A DNA stretch of 27,075 nt from Streptomyces sp. NRRL S-340 (GTDB lineage Bacteria > Actinomycetota > Actinomycetes > Streptomycetales > Streptomycetaceae): positions 1 through 27,075 of the forward strand of contig NZ_JOIY01000073.1 in NCBI RefSeq assembly GCF_000720185.1. Reading direction: 5' to 3'. Positions 7,179 to 15,877 of this stretch are shown piece after piece. The notes below the pieces were generated by a model. That model was not told the DNA's origin, ran no database searches, and worked only from the letters and a program-made list of their open reading frames with translations. The translations under genes and the position numbers were made by a program. Each line of letters begins with the position of its first letter. The first letter of the stretch is position 1.

Positions 7179-9494
7179 ATGGGCGTTGACGGACGTGGTG
7201 GGTCGGTCGGTGACGACGGGGCGGGCACCGGAGGGGCGCGCCCGTCCCAGGTACCGGGCCCGGGCGGACCGGCCGACGTCCCGTGCGAGGAAGTTCGGTG
7301 CGACGAGGCTCGGGGTGGTGGGGCTCCGCGCGGGGAGGCTCCGTTCGGTCGACTCCCGGCCGACGGCGTTCCGGCCGACGGCGTTCCAGCCGAGAGGGTT
7401 CCGGCTGACGGCGTTCCGGCCGAGAGGGTTCCGGCCGACGCCGTACCGACCGACGGAGCGCTGCCCGATGCCGTCCCGTGTGACGAGGCGCCGACCGGGG
7501 CGGGCTCGTCGGGGCCGGAGGAGGCGGACGATCCGGCGGGCGTGGACGGCGCTGCCGGGCCGCGGGACGCCCCGGCCGGGAACGAACCGGCGGGCGGCCC
7601 GGCCGGGCTGCGGGCCGTGGGGAGCGGAGCGGCGGGGCTGTGGGAGGGTGCGGCCGAGGCCGAGGTGCCGCCGCAGCGCGAGTGGCGTGAGGACAGCGTG
7701 CTTCCGCCGCCGCGGGAGGTGCCGCCGTCCGACGCCGAGCTGATCGCCCGGATGCGCGCGGGTGACGACACGGCGTACGAGGACCTGTACCGGCGCCACG
7801 CCGATGCCGTACGCCGCTACGCCCGCACCTGCTGCCGGGACGCCGACACCGCCGACGACCTCACCGCCGAGGTGTTCGCCGCGATGCTCCAGGCCGTGCG
7901 CGGCGGCTCCGGGCCCGGACACGCCGTACGCGCCTACCTGCTCACCAGTGTCCGGCGGGTCGCCGCGCGCTGGACGAAGACGGCCCGGCGCGAGCAGCTG
8001 GTGGACGACTTCGCCGTGTTCGCGGCGCAGGCGGCCCGGGCCCCCGAGGCGTCCGGCGACCCGGCCTCCCTCGGCTCCTTCGGGGCGGGTCTGGACCTGG
8101 GCGCGGACGTACGGGCGATGCGGGAGGCCGAGCAGTCGATGGCCATGCAGGCCTTCCGCTCGCTGCCCGAACGGTGGCAGGCCGTGCTGTGGCACACCGA
8201 GGTCGAGGACGAGTCGCCGAGCGAGGTCGCCACGCTCTTCGGCCTGGACGCCAACGGCACCCGGGTCCTGGCCAGCCGGGCCCGCGAGGGCCTGAAGCAG
8301 GCTTATCTCCAGGCCCATGTGAGCACGGCCCTGACCGGCGACGAGGAGTGCGCCCGCTACGCCGACCAGCTCGGCGGCTACGCCCGGCGCAAGCTGCGCA
8401 CCCGTGCCGAACGGGGGCTGCGCAAGCACCTGGAGGAGTGCGCCCGGTGCCGGCTGGCGGCCGTGCAGATCGAGGAGGTCGCCGGCGGTATCCCCGCGGT
8501 CGTCCCGGTCGCCGTCATCGGCTGGTTCGGCGCCGCCGGGTACGCCAAGGCACTCGGTCTCCTGGCGGGCGGCGCGGGAGCGGCGGGCGCCGCAGGGGCG
8601 GCGGGGGCGGCCGCGGCCGCCGGCGGCGCGGGAGGCGCGGCGGGCGGTGCGGCCGGGGGCGGCTCCGCCGGAAGCGCGGGGGGCGCGGCGGCCTCCGAGG
8701 GACTCGGCGCGCCGGTGAAGGCCGGCATCGCGGCCGGGGTCGTCGCCGTGGCCGCCGCGGCGCTCGCCTTCGCGCTGACGGGGCAGGACGCCCCGGCCGC
8801 GAAACCCGCGGCGGCCCCACCGCCGGCCCCGGTCGTCGAACCGCAGCCGCCGACGCCCGCACCACCGCGGCCGGCGCCCCGCCCCACGCCCAGCCGGAAA
8901 CCGCCGGTGCGGGCCGCGGCGGCCCGTCCCGCCCCCCGGCCGGCCCCCGTTCCCACGCCCACACCGGTGCCCGAGCCGTCACCGCGGCCCACTCCGGAAC
9001 CCACCCCGGCCCCGACTCCCCCACCGGCCCCGACGCCGACGCCGACCCCGACGCCCGCTCCGTCCGTCTACCGGTGGAGCGAGCTGGACTACGACCTCAC
9101 CGGCGACGGCACCGGCCCGCAGATGCGGATCGGCCGGAGCAGCTGGGTGTGGCAGCGCGACGGTGTGTCGATCGCGGGCAAGCGGTACCCGCACGGGGTG
9201 AGCGTCCACGGCGAGTCCTCGGTCACCGTCGACCTCAACCGCACGTGCTCCGCCTACGACGCGGTGGCCGGGGTCGACGACCTGGCGGCCGGGCTGGGCA
9301 AGGTCACCTTCTCCGTGTACGCGGACGGGGTCCGGCTGTGGAACTCCGGTACGGTCGCCGGCGGGGAGGCCGCCGTCCCGGTCCATGTGGGTCTCGCCGG
9401 ACGCCGGACCGTGCAGCTGGTCGTCCAGCCGCGCAGCGCCTTCGACGCGGTCACCCTCGCGGACTGGGCCGAGTCACGGTTCACCTGCGGGTAG
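7179..9494 (+). CDS. Membrane-anchored ECF-type sigma factor with zinc finger and NPCBM domain
   Basis: The 771-residue multidomain protein has a low-complexity N-terminus (about 1-180) containing VPADG-like repeats. Sigma70 region 2 follows at about 185-250 (IARMRAGDDTAYEDLYRRH, DTADDLTAEVFAAML), then region 4 at about 320-375 (LPERWQAVLWHTEVEDESPS, ATLFGLDANGTRVLASRARE). C391, H417, C421 and C424 form a C-x25-H-x3-C-x2-C site, the spacing I recall for zinc anti-sigma factors such as RsrA. Then come a Gly/Ala-rich stretch, one membrane helix near 513-535, a 90-residue Pro/Thr linker, and an NPCBM carbohydrate-binding domain at about 629-771 (KRYPHGVSVHGES, FDAVTLADWAESRFTCG). The order implies sigma inside and NPCBM outside. 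I infer an envelope or sugar signal releases the sigma part, perhaps by proteolysis. The N-terminal start is uncertain. Confidence 0.85.
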   Translation: MGVDGRGGSVGDDGAGTGGARPSQVPGPGGPADVPCEEVRCDEARGGGAPRGEAPFGRLPADGVPADGVPAERVPADGVPAERVPADAVPTDGALPDAVPCDEAPTGAGSSGPEEADDPAGVDGAAGPRDAPAGNEPAGGPAGLRAVGSGAAGLWEGAAEAEVPPQREWREDSVLPPPREVPPSDAELIARMRAGDDTAYEDLYRRHADAVRRYARTCCRDADTADDLTAEVFAAMLQAVRGGSGPGHAVRAYLLTSVRRVAARWTKTARREQLVDDFAVFAAQAARAPEASGDPASLGSFGAGLDLGADVRAMREAEQSMAMQAFRSLPERWQAVLWHTEVEDESPSEVATLFGLDANGTRVLASRAREGLKQAYLQAHVSTALTGDEECARYADQLGGYARRKLRTRAERGLRKHLEECARCRLAAVQIEEVAGGIPAVVPVAVIGWFGAAGYAKALGLLAGGAGAAGAAGAAGAAAAAGGAGGAAGGAAGGGSAGSAGGAAASEGLGAPVKAGIAAGVVAVAAAALAFALTGQDAPAAKPAAAPPPAPVVEPQPPTPAPPRPAPRPTPSRKPPVRAAAARPAPRPAPVPTPTPVPEPSPRPTPEPTPAPTPPPAPTPTPTPTPAPSVYRWSELDYDLTGDGTGPQMRIGRSSWVWQRDGVSIAGKRYPHGVSVHGESSVTVDLNRTCSAYDAVAGVDDLAAGLGKVTFSVYADGVRLWNSGTVAGGEAAVPVHVGLAGRRTVQLVVQPRSAFDAVTLADWAESRFTCG
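7363..7450 (+). repeat. 15-bp degenerate tandem repeat encoding VPADG/VPAER units
   Basis: About six imperfect 15-bp units in frame within the sigma-factor N-terminus encode alternating VPADG and VPAER pentapeptides. Because the unit is a multiple of 3, copy number can change without breaking the frame. Confidence 0.7.
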
Positions 9495-9568
9495 CGGTTC
9501 ACCTGCGGGGAGCGGTTCGCCCGTGAGGAGCCGGTACATCCCTGGAGAGCCGGTTCACCCACGAGGAG
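9477..9568. repeat. 18-bp tandem repeat across the sigma-gene stop codon
   Basis: Units start at about 9477, 9495, 9513, 9531 and 9550, the first two differing at one base. That difference (TAG at 9492-9494 versus GAG at 9510-9512) creates the sigma gene stop codon. The array reaches into the last codons of the convergent AfsR-like gene, whose stop is at 9555-9557. Confidence 0.75.
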
Positions 9569-12500
9569 CCTGATGGGCCCGGACGGCCCGGTCGAGTTCG
9601 GCCAGGACGCCGTCCGCGGTGAGCGAGGCGCCCCGGGCGCGCTCCGCGGCCAGCCGGCCGGCGGGCAGGACCGCGCGGGCGGCGGCCTCGGCGCGCTCCG
9701 CCGCCGCGCGCTCGGGCAGCGGAGGGGGATGGCCGTCACGCCAGCGGTCCGCGGCGGCGAGCAACCGCATCGCGCACGCCACCTCGCCGAGCCGGGCGAG
9801 CACATCGGCCGCGCTGTACACGAGGGCGGCCGTCACCACCTCCGAACAGCGCTGCCCGACGGCCGCGCGCAGTGCCTCGGTCAGCGGCGGAAGCCCGTGC
9901 CGCGGGCCGTGCTCGTCCGCCGTGACGAGGGCGTCCATCGCGTTCAGCAGTGCCTCGAACTGCGGGGGCGGACTGCCGCGCCGGCTCTCCTCGCGTGCCC
10001 CGTCGCACAGGACCCGTGCGGCGGCCACGTCCCCGTCGTCCAGGGCGAGATGGGCGCGCAGGAGCAGGACGAAGGCCCGGGAGTCCGCGACCCGGTACTG
10101 CTCGGCCGCCTCGCTCGCCTCGTCCAGGGCTTTCAGGGCACCGGCCCGGTCACCCGAGCGGTAGGCGATCTCGGCGAGCCGGGCGACCAGGAACGGCGTC
10201 TCCGCGTAGGCGCCCACCTCGTGGGCGAGCCGCAGCGCCTCCTCGTACTCGGCGTGTGCCTCCCGCAGCCGGCCGCGGGCCATGGCCGCCTCCCCGGCCG
10301 CGCTGCACACCTGCGCCCGCATCCAGCGGTCGCCCACGCTGCGGCTGATCCGCCGCAGCTGCGCCAGGTCTTCGTCGACGCCGCGCAGGTTGCCGGGCGA
10401 GTCGACGACCATGTGCGTACGGAACATCAGGACGACGCCGACCTCCCAGTCACCGCCGTACGCCCGGCAGTTGGCGACGGCCGTGTCCATGGTGGGACGG
10501 ATGTCGTCGGCACTGCTGTACAGGTAGGCGGTCAGCGGCCAGATGAGTCCGGGCATCCGGGCCGCCCGGGGTCCGCCGCCCTCGAAGAAGGCGCGGACCA
10601 GGGAGACGTAGCGCAGGGTCCGGTCGTCGCGCGCCACGTCCCCCGGCTCGGTCTCCGAGGCCAGGAAGAGGTGCATCATCCGCAGGTCCATGCGCAGTTC
10701 GTGCCGCGGGTGGTTCACCTCCCCGTCCGGGGCGGCCAGGAGGGCGTCGACGGGGTCGAAGTCGTCGGCTCCGGGCGGCGGGACGGCGCCGCCGGCCTCC
10801 CCGCCCTCGCCCGCCCGGCGGGCGGCGGCGTCGAGGGCGGCGCCCAGGCACAGCACGCGGTGGAACCACTGCATGGCCTCGCGGCGGTAGTTGCGCAGCC
10901 ACCAGAACCAGCCCATGCCGAGGGCGAGTTCGCCCGCCCGCTGCTCGTCCCCGGCGGCGAGCGCGCGGTCCAGGGCCGCCCTGATGTTGTCCAGCTCGGT
11001 CTCCAGACGGGCGATCCAGGGCAGTTGCCGGGCCGAGCGCAGCTGCGGCTCGGCCGCCCGGACCAGGGCGTGCGCCCACGCGCCGTGCCGCTGCTCGGCG
11101 GCCGCACGCAGGCCGGGCACCTCCGCGGCACGCTCGGTGGCGTACTCGTGGATGGTCTCCAGCATCCGGTACCGCATCCCGCCGTCGGCGGCCGGGGCGG
11201 CGACGACCAGGGACTTGTCGACGAGCGCGCCGACGAGGTCGGCGGCGGGGCCGCTGCACACCGCCTCGGCGGCGGCGAGGTCCCAGCCGCCCGCGAAGAC
11301 GGACGCCTCGCGCAGCATGGTCCGCTCCCCCTCGTCGAGCAGGTCCCAGGACCAGTCGACGACGGCCCGCAGCGTCTGCTGGCGGGGCAGGGCGGTGCGG
11401 CTGCCCGCGGTGAGCAGCCGGAAGCGGTCGTCGAGCCGGTCGGCGATCTGCCGGGGGGTGAGCATCCGCAGCCGGGCGGCGGCCAGCTCGATGGCCAGGG
11501 GCAGGCCGTCGAGACGGCGGCAGATCTCGGCGACGGCCTCCTTGTCGCCGAGCACCTCGGCCGCGTCGGGGCGGGCGGCGGCGGCACGCTCGGCGAAGAG
11601 GCGGTGCGCCTGGTCGGGTACCAGGGGCTCGACCGGGCGCACCAGCTCGCCCGGTACGCCCAGCGGTTCCCGGCTGGTGGCGAGGACCGTGAGTCCGGGA
11701 CAGCGGGTGAGCAGGACTTCGACGAGGCGGGCCGTCTCGTCGATGAGGTGTTCGCAGTTGTCGAGGATCAGGAGTTCGCTGCGCGGCGCGCAGTACTCGA
11801 CGAGCAGGGCCACCGGGTCGCTCTGCGGGGTGACCAGCTCGTTGGTCATCAGTACGGTCTCGCGCAGGCCGAGGGCGCTGACCACCGCGCCCGGCACCGC
11901 CTCGGGGCGGTCCAGCGGCGCCAGCTCGACCAGCCAGGCCCGGGAAAGCCCGGCGGCGGCTTCCTCGGCGAGGCGGGTCTTGCCGGAGCCGCCCGGTCCG
12001 GTGAGGGTGACGAGGCGGGCCCTGTGCAGATCGGAACGGATGGCGGCGAGTTCGGGTTCCCGGCCCACGAAAGAGGTAAGACGCGGACGGATGTTGCCGG
12101 TCCGTCCGGGCGGGCGGTGGGCGTGGTGCGGGGCCGGCCGCGCGTCTCGGGGCGGGGCCGGGGGCGGGCCCGGAAACGGTTCTGCCGCCGGGCCGGGGGA
12201 GGCGGTCGCCGGGGTGAGCAGATCGGCGTGCAGGGCGCGCAGTTCGGGCCCCGGGTCGGTGCCCAGGCCGTCGGCGAGGGCGCGGCGGACCCGCTCGTAG
12301 GCGGCGAGGGCGTCGGCGCCGCGGCCGCTGTCGCGCAGGGCGCGGACGAGAAGGGCGTGCAGTGTCTCGTCGTACGGGTGTGCGGTGGTCAGTTCCGTGA
12401 GTTCCGGGACGACGTCCACGGCACGGCCCAGGCGCAGCCGCGCGTCCGCGCGGGCCCGCAGCGCCTCCAGGCGCAGGCTCTCCGGGCGGGCGGCGGCCGT

Positions 12501-12923
12501 CCGGTCGGGCAGGTCGGCCAGGGCGGGGCCGTGCCACAGGGCGAGGGCCTCGTCGAGGTGGCGGTCCGCGGCGGACGCGTCGTCACGGGCGAGGGCGGCG
12601 GTGCCCTGCCGTACGAGCCGTTCGAAGGCGAAGAGGTCGACGTCCTCCCGGGCCACGGCGAGCCGGTAGCCGCCCGGCTCGGAGCGGACGGCGTCCTTGC
12701 CGAGGGCGCGGCGCAGGCGGCCCACCAGGGCCTGGAGCGCGGCGGGGGCGTTCTGCGGCGGGGCCTCACCCCATACTTCGTCGATCAGGACGTCCGGGCC
12801 GGTGACCCGGCCGGGCCGCAGGGCGAGGGCGGTGAGCAGGGCCCGCAGCCGGGGACCGCCCACGGGTACGACGACACCCCGGCCGTCCTCCGCCCGGGTG
12901 ACACCGAGAATTCTGTACTGCAC
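9555..12923 (-). CDS. AfsR/SARP-type regulator with BTAD and NB-ARC domains
   Basis: The 1122-residue protein starts with an OmpR/PhoB-like winged-helix domain (about 1-95; VGGPRLRALLTALALRPGRV, DEVWGEAPPQNAPAALQ). A bacterial transcriptional activation domain follows (about 96-245; DVDLFAFERLV, DPGPELRALHADLL). A STAND ATPase comes next, with a FVGREPELAAI entry, Walker A GPGGSGKT near 305-315, Walker B LLILDNCEHL near 380-390, and ATSREPLGVPGE. The Ala/Leu-rich C-terminus is probably TPR-like. This is the architecture of AfsR-type global activators. The GTG start at 12923 fits because the winged helix begins immediately (VQYRILGV); the ribosome site is weak. It stands alone, convergent with the sigma gene, and no biosynthetic cluster is adjacent, so a pathway role cannot be assigned. 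Confidence 0.87.
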   Translation of the reverse strand: MQYRILGVTRAEDGRGVVVPVGGPRLRALLTALALRPGRVTGPDVLIDEVWGEAPPQNAPAALQALVGRLRRALGKDAVRSEPGGYRLAVAREDVDLFAFERLVRQGTAALARDDASAADRHLDEALALWHGPALADLPDRTAAARPESLRLEALRARADARLRLGRAVDVVPELTELTTAHPYDETLHALLVRALRDSGRGADALAAYERVRRALADGLGTDPGPELRALHADLLTPATASPGPAAEPFPGPPPAPPRDARPAPHHAHRPPGRTGNIRPRLTSFVGREPELAAIRSDLHRARLVTLTGPGGSGKTRLAEEAAAGLSRAWLVELAPLDRPEAVPGAVVSALGLRETVLMTNELVTPQSDPVALLVEYCAPRSELLILDNCEHLIDETARLVEVLLTRCPGLTVLATSREPLGVPGELVRPVEPLVPDQAHRLFAERAAAARPDAAEVLGDKEAVAEICRRLDGLPLAIELAAARLRMLTPRQIADRLDDRFRLLTAGSRTALPRQQTLRAVVDWSWDLLDEGERTMLREASVFAGGWDLAAAEAVCSGPAADLVGALVDKSLVVAAPAADGGMRYRMLETIHEYATERAAEVPGLRAAAEQRHGAWAHALVRAAEPQLRSARQLPWIARLETELDNIRAALDRALAAGDEQRAGELALGMGWFWWLRNYRREAMQWFHRVLCLGAALDAAARRAGEGGEAGGAVPPPGADDFDPVDALLAAPDGEVNHPRHELRMDLRMMHLFLASETEPGDVARDDRTLRYVSLVRAFFEGGGPRAARMPGLIWPLTAYLYSSADDIRPTMDTAVANCRAYGGDWEVGVVLMFRTHMVVDSPGNLRGVDEDLAQLRRISRSVGDRWMRAQVCSAAGEAAMARGRLREAHAEYEEALRLAHEVGAYAETPFLVARLAEIAYRSGDRAGALKALDEASEAAEQYRVADSRAFVLLLRAHLALDDGDVAAARVLCDGAREESRRGSPPPQFEALLNAMDALVTADEHGPRHGLPPLTEALRAAVGQRCSEVVTAALVYSAADVLARLGEVACAMRLLAAADRWRDGHPPPLPERAAAERAEAAARAVLPAGRLAAERARGASLTADGVLAELDRAVRAHQAPRG

Positions 12924-12977
12924 CGGCCCATTGTCGCCGGGGGCGGGAAGTGGGGCACCGGGTTTGTCCCCGGGCGG

Positions 12978-13030
12978 CCCCGGCACCACCGGCCGCGCTC
13001 GGCGGCCACGCGCCCGGCACCACCGGCCGC
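12978..13030. repeat. 18-bp direct repeat in the AfsR upstream region
   Basis: An 18-bp block at 12979-12996 recurs at 13013-13030. The 265-bp gap between the Asn-synthetase-like gene end (13189) and the AfsR-like start (12923) is otherwise C-rich and low in complexity, with further partial repeats near 13079 and 13118. The repeat could be an operator pair for the AfsR-like gene or simple slippage. Confidence 0.4.
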
Positions 13031-13188
13031 CCGCCGAGCCCCGCCACCGGCACGCACCCTCCGACGCACCAGGACCAGGGCCACCGCACCACCCCGGCAC
13101 ACACCCACGCATCACACCCGGGCCACCGCACCGTCCCTGCGCGCACCCGCGCGTGGCGCCCGGGCTCCGCACCGGGCCGGCCGCCCCC

Positions 13189-15267
13189 TCACGCCCCGGA
13201 CGCCAGTGCCCCGCGCTGGGGGACGATGCCCCCCGGTACCGCGCGCGAGCGGGCGGGGGTGCCCGTCCAGCAGGTGCCGCGGCGGGCCAGCAGGCGGCGC
13301 AGCCACATCTCCAGGGAGACCAGGTCCGCGAGGCCGTCCAGGGGCAGCGGTTCGCCCTGGGCCGCCGCGCGCAGGGCCTTGCGGACCACCCGCGCCTCCA
13401 CCAGGCCCGCCTCGGCGAGCAGGGGGGTGGCGAACAGGGCCATCAGGTCGTCCACGGCCACGCGCAGGCCCGCGCGCGCGGCGGACGCCGCGGGGGCGTG
13501 CGAGGGCGCGCCCCAGCCAGGGGGCAGCTCGCCCACTCCGGCGCCCTCCAGGACGGTGCGCAGGATGGCCGCGCGGGCTCCCGGCCGCACGCGCAGCGCC
13601 TCGGGCAGCGCCCGGCAGGCCCGTACGACCTGGTTGTCCAGGAAGGGGGTGTGCAGCCGCTGGGAGCGGATCTCCACGGCCTGCTCCAGGACGCGCAGGT
13701 CCGCGGCGTGCCGGGCGAGGGCCGCACGCGCGCGGTAGTCGCCCGGCCGCTGCCCGGGACCGACCCCCGAGCGGTTCGTCGCGCCCTGGAGGCGAACCGA
13801 TACTTCAGCCAGTGCCTCACCGGTCAGCCAGCGGGCGGCGGGACCGGGTCTGGCCCAGGTGAGCGCGGCCAGCGAGGCGCCCACCGCGCCGCCCGGCTCC
13901 TCGAACCGGCGCTGGAGCAGCCGCTCGGCCAGCTCCTCCAGACCGGCCCGGTACGGCGTCCGGGCGAGCCGCCGCGCCGCGCTGTACACGCGCGCGGGGA
14001 CCATCACCGACCCGTCGGCCTTGGCGAGCGCGGCGACCGGCCGGACCAGGTGGCGCCGTTTGCGGTCCATCAGGAGGTCGGCCAGGCGGGCGGGGTGCGC
14101 GTCCAGGACCTGGCGGGCGCCGTGGCCGGTGAAGTGGTCCGCGCTGCCCGACGCCAGGCGGGCGCGGTGCCGTGCCGCGGTCACCAGCGAGGGGCCGGGC
14201 TCGTCGGTCAGCGGGCCCTCCAGGTCGGCGTAGGGCAGTACCTCGTCACCGCCGGCCACCACCACGTGGTGCAGGCGGGGGTTGGCCGCGAGGGTCCCGG
14301 CCCGCTCCAGCTCGGCCTCGCGCCCGCCGACGGCGAGGTCGTTGAAGGTGACGGCCAGCAGGCGCTCGCCGGCGCCGGTGCCGTGGCCCAGGAGGGTGCC
14401 GGGGTTGCCGGGCAGGCCCGCCGCCAGCAGGGCGAGGGTGCCCGAGGCGGGTCCGCCGGACAGGTCGGCTCCGATGCCGGGCACCGGCATGCCGCGGGCC
14501 GCGCGGCGCTCGGCGGGACCCATGCCCGGGACCGGGCCGGGGTCGATCTCCGGTACGTGCCGGGGCGCGGACAGGCGGGCGCGGACGGCCTCGACCAGGG
14601 CGTCCCGTACGGCGCCTACCGCGCTGTCGGGGTCCGCCGGGGGCGCGGCCACGGCGAGGGAGGCGACCGGCTCGTAGCCCGCGACCTCGCGCGCCCCGGC
14701 GCGCAGGATCAGCGCGTGCCCCGGCGGAATGCGCCGTACGGCCTCGTACGGCGTGGAGTCGTCCAGCGCGGCCGGGACGTCGGGGGCGGCGAGCAGGGCG
14801 GCGAGGTGCCCGAAGTCGAGGTTGGCCTCGACGAGGTCGGCCAGCGGCAGCGCGGCCGTCGCGTACGCCGTGCCGCCCGCCCAGGGGGTGTGGAACACCG
14901 GGCGGGCGCCCGCGAGGTCGCCGCAGACGGTGAGGCGGCGGCCCACCTGGACGACGGCGGTGTAGCTGCCGGGCCAGGCGGTCAGGTGCCGCAGTGCGCC
15001 CCCGCGCGCGGCCAGCAGGCCGACCCGCAGCTGTTCGTCGGAGGCTCCGCAGGTGCCGAGCACCGCGATCCGGGTCTGGGCGTCGGCCCGTACCAGCCGG
15101 ACCTCGTCCGGGCGCCAGTCACCGACCGCCCACAGCGGGTCCGGGTCGCCCCACAAAAGCTGGGAGCCCACCGGCTGCACGGTCTCGCCGTCGTACCCGG
15201 TGGCGCCCGCCGCACCGAACCCTGCGGTGCTCGCGGCGGCGCTGCTCCATCCCACCAACCACCGCAT
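13189..15267 (-). CDS. Asparagine-synthetase-like protein with degenerate active sites
   Basis: The 692-residue protein keeps the two-domain AsnB layout: an N-terminal glutaminase-like domain (about 1-205; SYTAVVQVGRRLTVCGDLAG) and a C-terminal synthetase-like domain (about 215-650). The key residues are changed. The chain starts Met-Arg-Trp, lacking the catalytic Cys2 of class II glutaminases. The PP-loop reads SGGPAS (270-275) where AsnB has SGGxDS. The GxGGDE-type motif is GHGARQVLD (382-390). A Pro/Gly-rich insertion precedes the PP-loop. TPFLDNQVVRACRALP is still family-like. ATG 15267 is supported by GGAGG 7 bases upstream; the longer frame reaching 15483 lacks this. It may be a specialised amide-forming enzyme or a pseudoenzyme. 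It diverges from the sporulation gene. Confidence 0.75.
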   Translation of the reverse strand: MRWLVGWSSAAASTAGFGAAGATGYDGETVQPVGSQLLWGDPDPLWAVGDWRPDEVRLVRADAQTRIAVLGTCGASDEQLRVGLLAARGGALRHLTAWPGSYTAVVQVGRRLTVCGDLAGARPVFHTPWAGGTAYATAALPLADLVEANLDFGHLAALLAAPDVPAALDDSTPYEAVRRIPPGHALILRAGAREVAGYEPVASLAVAAPPADPDSAVGAVRDALVEAVRARLSAPRHVPEIDPGPVPGMGPAERRAARGMPVPGIGADLSGGPASGTLALLAAGLPGNPGTLLGHGTGAGERLLAVTFNDLAVGGREAELERAGTLAANPRLHHVVVAGGDEVLPYADLEGPLTDEPGPSLVTAARHRARLASGSADHFTGHGARQVLDAHPARLADLLMDRKRRHLVRPVAALAKADGSVMVPARVYSAARRLARTPYRAGLEELAERLLQRRFEEPGGAVGASLAALTWARPGPAARWLTGEALAEVSVRLQGATNRSGVGPGQRPGDYRARAALARHAADLRVLEQAVEIRSQRLHTPFLDNQVVRACRALPEALRVRPGARAAILRTVLEGAGVGELPPGWGAPSHAPAASAARAGLRVAVDDLMALFATPLLAEAGLVEARVVRKALRAAAQGEPLPLDGLADLVSLEMWLRRLLARRGTCWTGTPARSRAVPGGIVPQRGALASGA

Positions 15268-15597
15268 CGACGCCTCCACGGACCCGGGACCGCACGAACC
15301 GGGTCCCATGCTGCCACGAAGGCGGCGCACCGGAGGGGAGGCGGAGCCGCCTTCGGTGCACCGTGCGCGCCCTCGCGCGCCTGCCCGCCCGATGGCCAAC
15401 GCCCGTACGGGACAGAGCCACTGCGACCTGAATGCGCCCCCTGATGCGCTCCCCGCGATACCCTGTGCGCCCTCAACTGCCATGGTGGGAACGGAAATTC
15501 ACGGCAGGAGGCAGGAGCGCCTTTCGGCCAAATCGGCGCGCCGGAGACGGACGTGCGCACGCTCCGTACACGCTCTGCGCAGGGCGCGGACAACGCG

Positions 15598-15630
15598 CGG
15601 TCCGGGAGGCACGGTTGGCCTCCCGGACCG
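15598..15630. terminator. Perfect 13-bp hairpin in intergenic space
   Basis: Arms 15598-15610 and 15618-15630 pair perfectly around a 7-base loop. It lies about 220 bp upstream of the sporulation-gene promoter and 330 bp upstream of the Asn-synthetase-like start. No flanking gene ends here, so it may terminate a small RNA, attenuate a long leader, or be a binding site. Confidence 0.55.
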
Positions 15631-15848
15631 TTCCGCCGCCCGCGGGGATGAAGGCGGCGGTGTCCCCCAGCCCACTGGATCCAGTACAGCGGGCCGACCC
15701 ACGCACCGCCCATGGAACCGCTCCCGGGATGGCCGGAGAAGAGCGCACGGCCGGGCGCACGACCACACACAGGGGGCACGTCGCCACCGTGCGTGCAGGG
15801 CCCGTACTGCCGTGCGGACCACAATCCCGCCAACCGGAAGAATGCCCC

Positions 15849-15877
15849 TTAACGCTTGGGATGCGGCGAACTACGCT
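15849..15877 (+). promoter_or_regulatory. Promoter of the sporulation gene
   Basis: TTAACG (15849-15854), 17 bp, TACGCT (15872-15877), a TANNNT -10. The predicted start point near 15884 gives a leader of about 55 bases before the ATG at 15939. WhiG-type TAAA/GCCGATAA elements are not clearly present. Confidence 0.5.

Noticed and set aside
9573..13862. A 1429-codon plus-strand open frame antisense to the AfsR-like gene
   Set aside because: High-GC third positions keep antisense frames open; composition is Gly/Arg/Pro-rich without domains, and the minus-strand AfsR-like protein explains the region.
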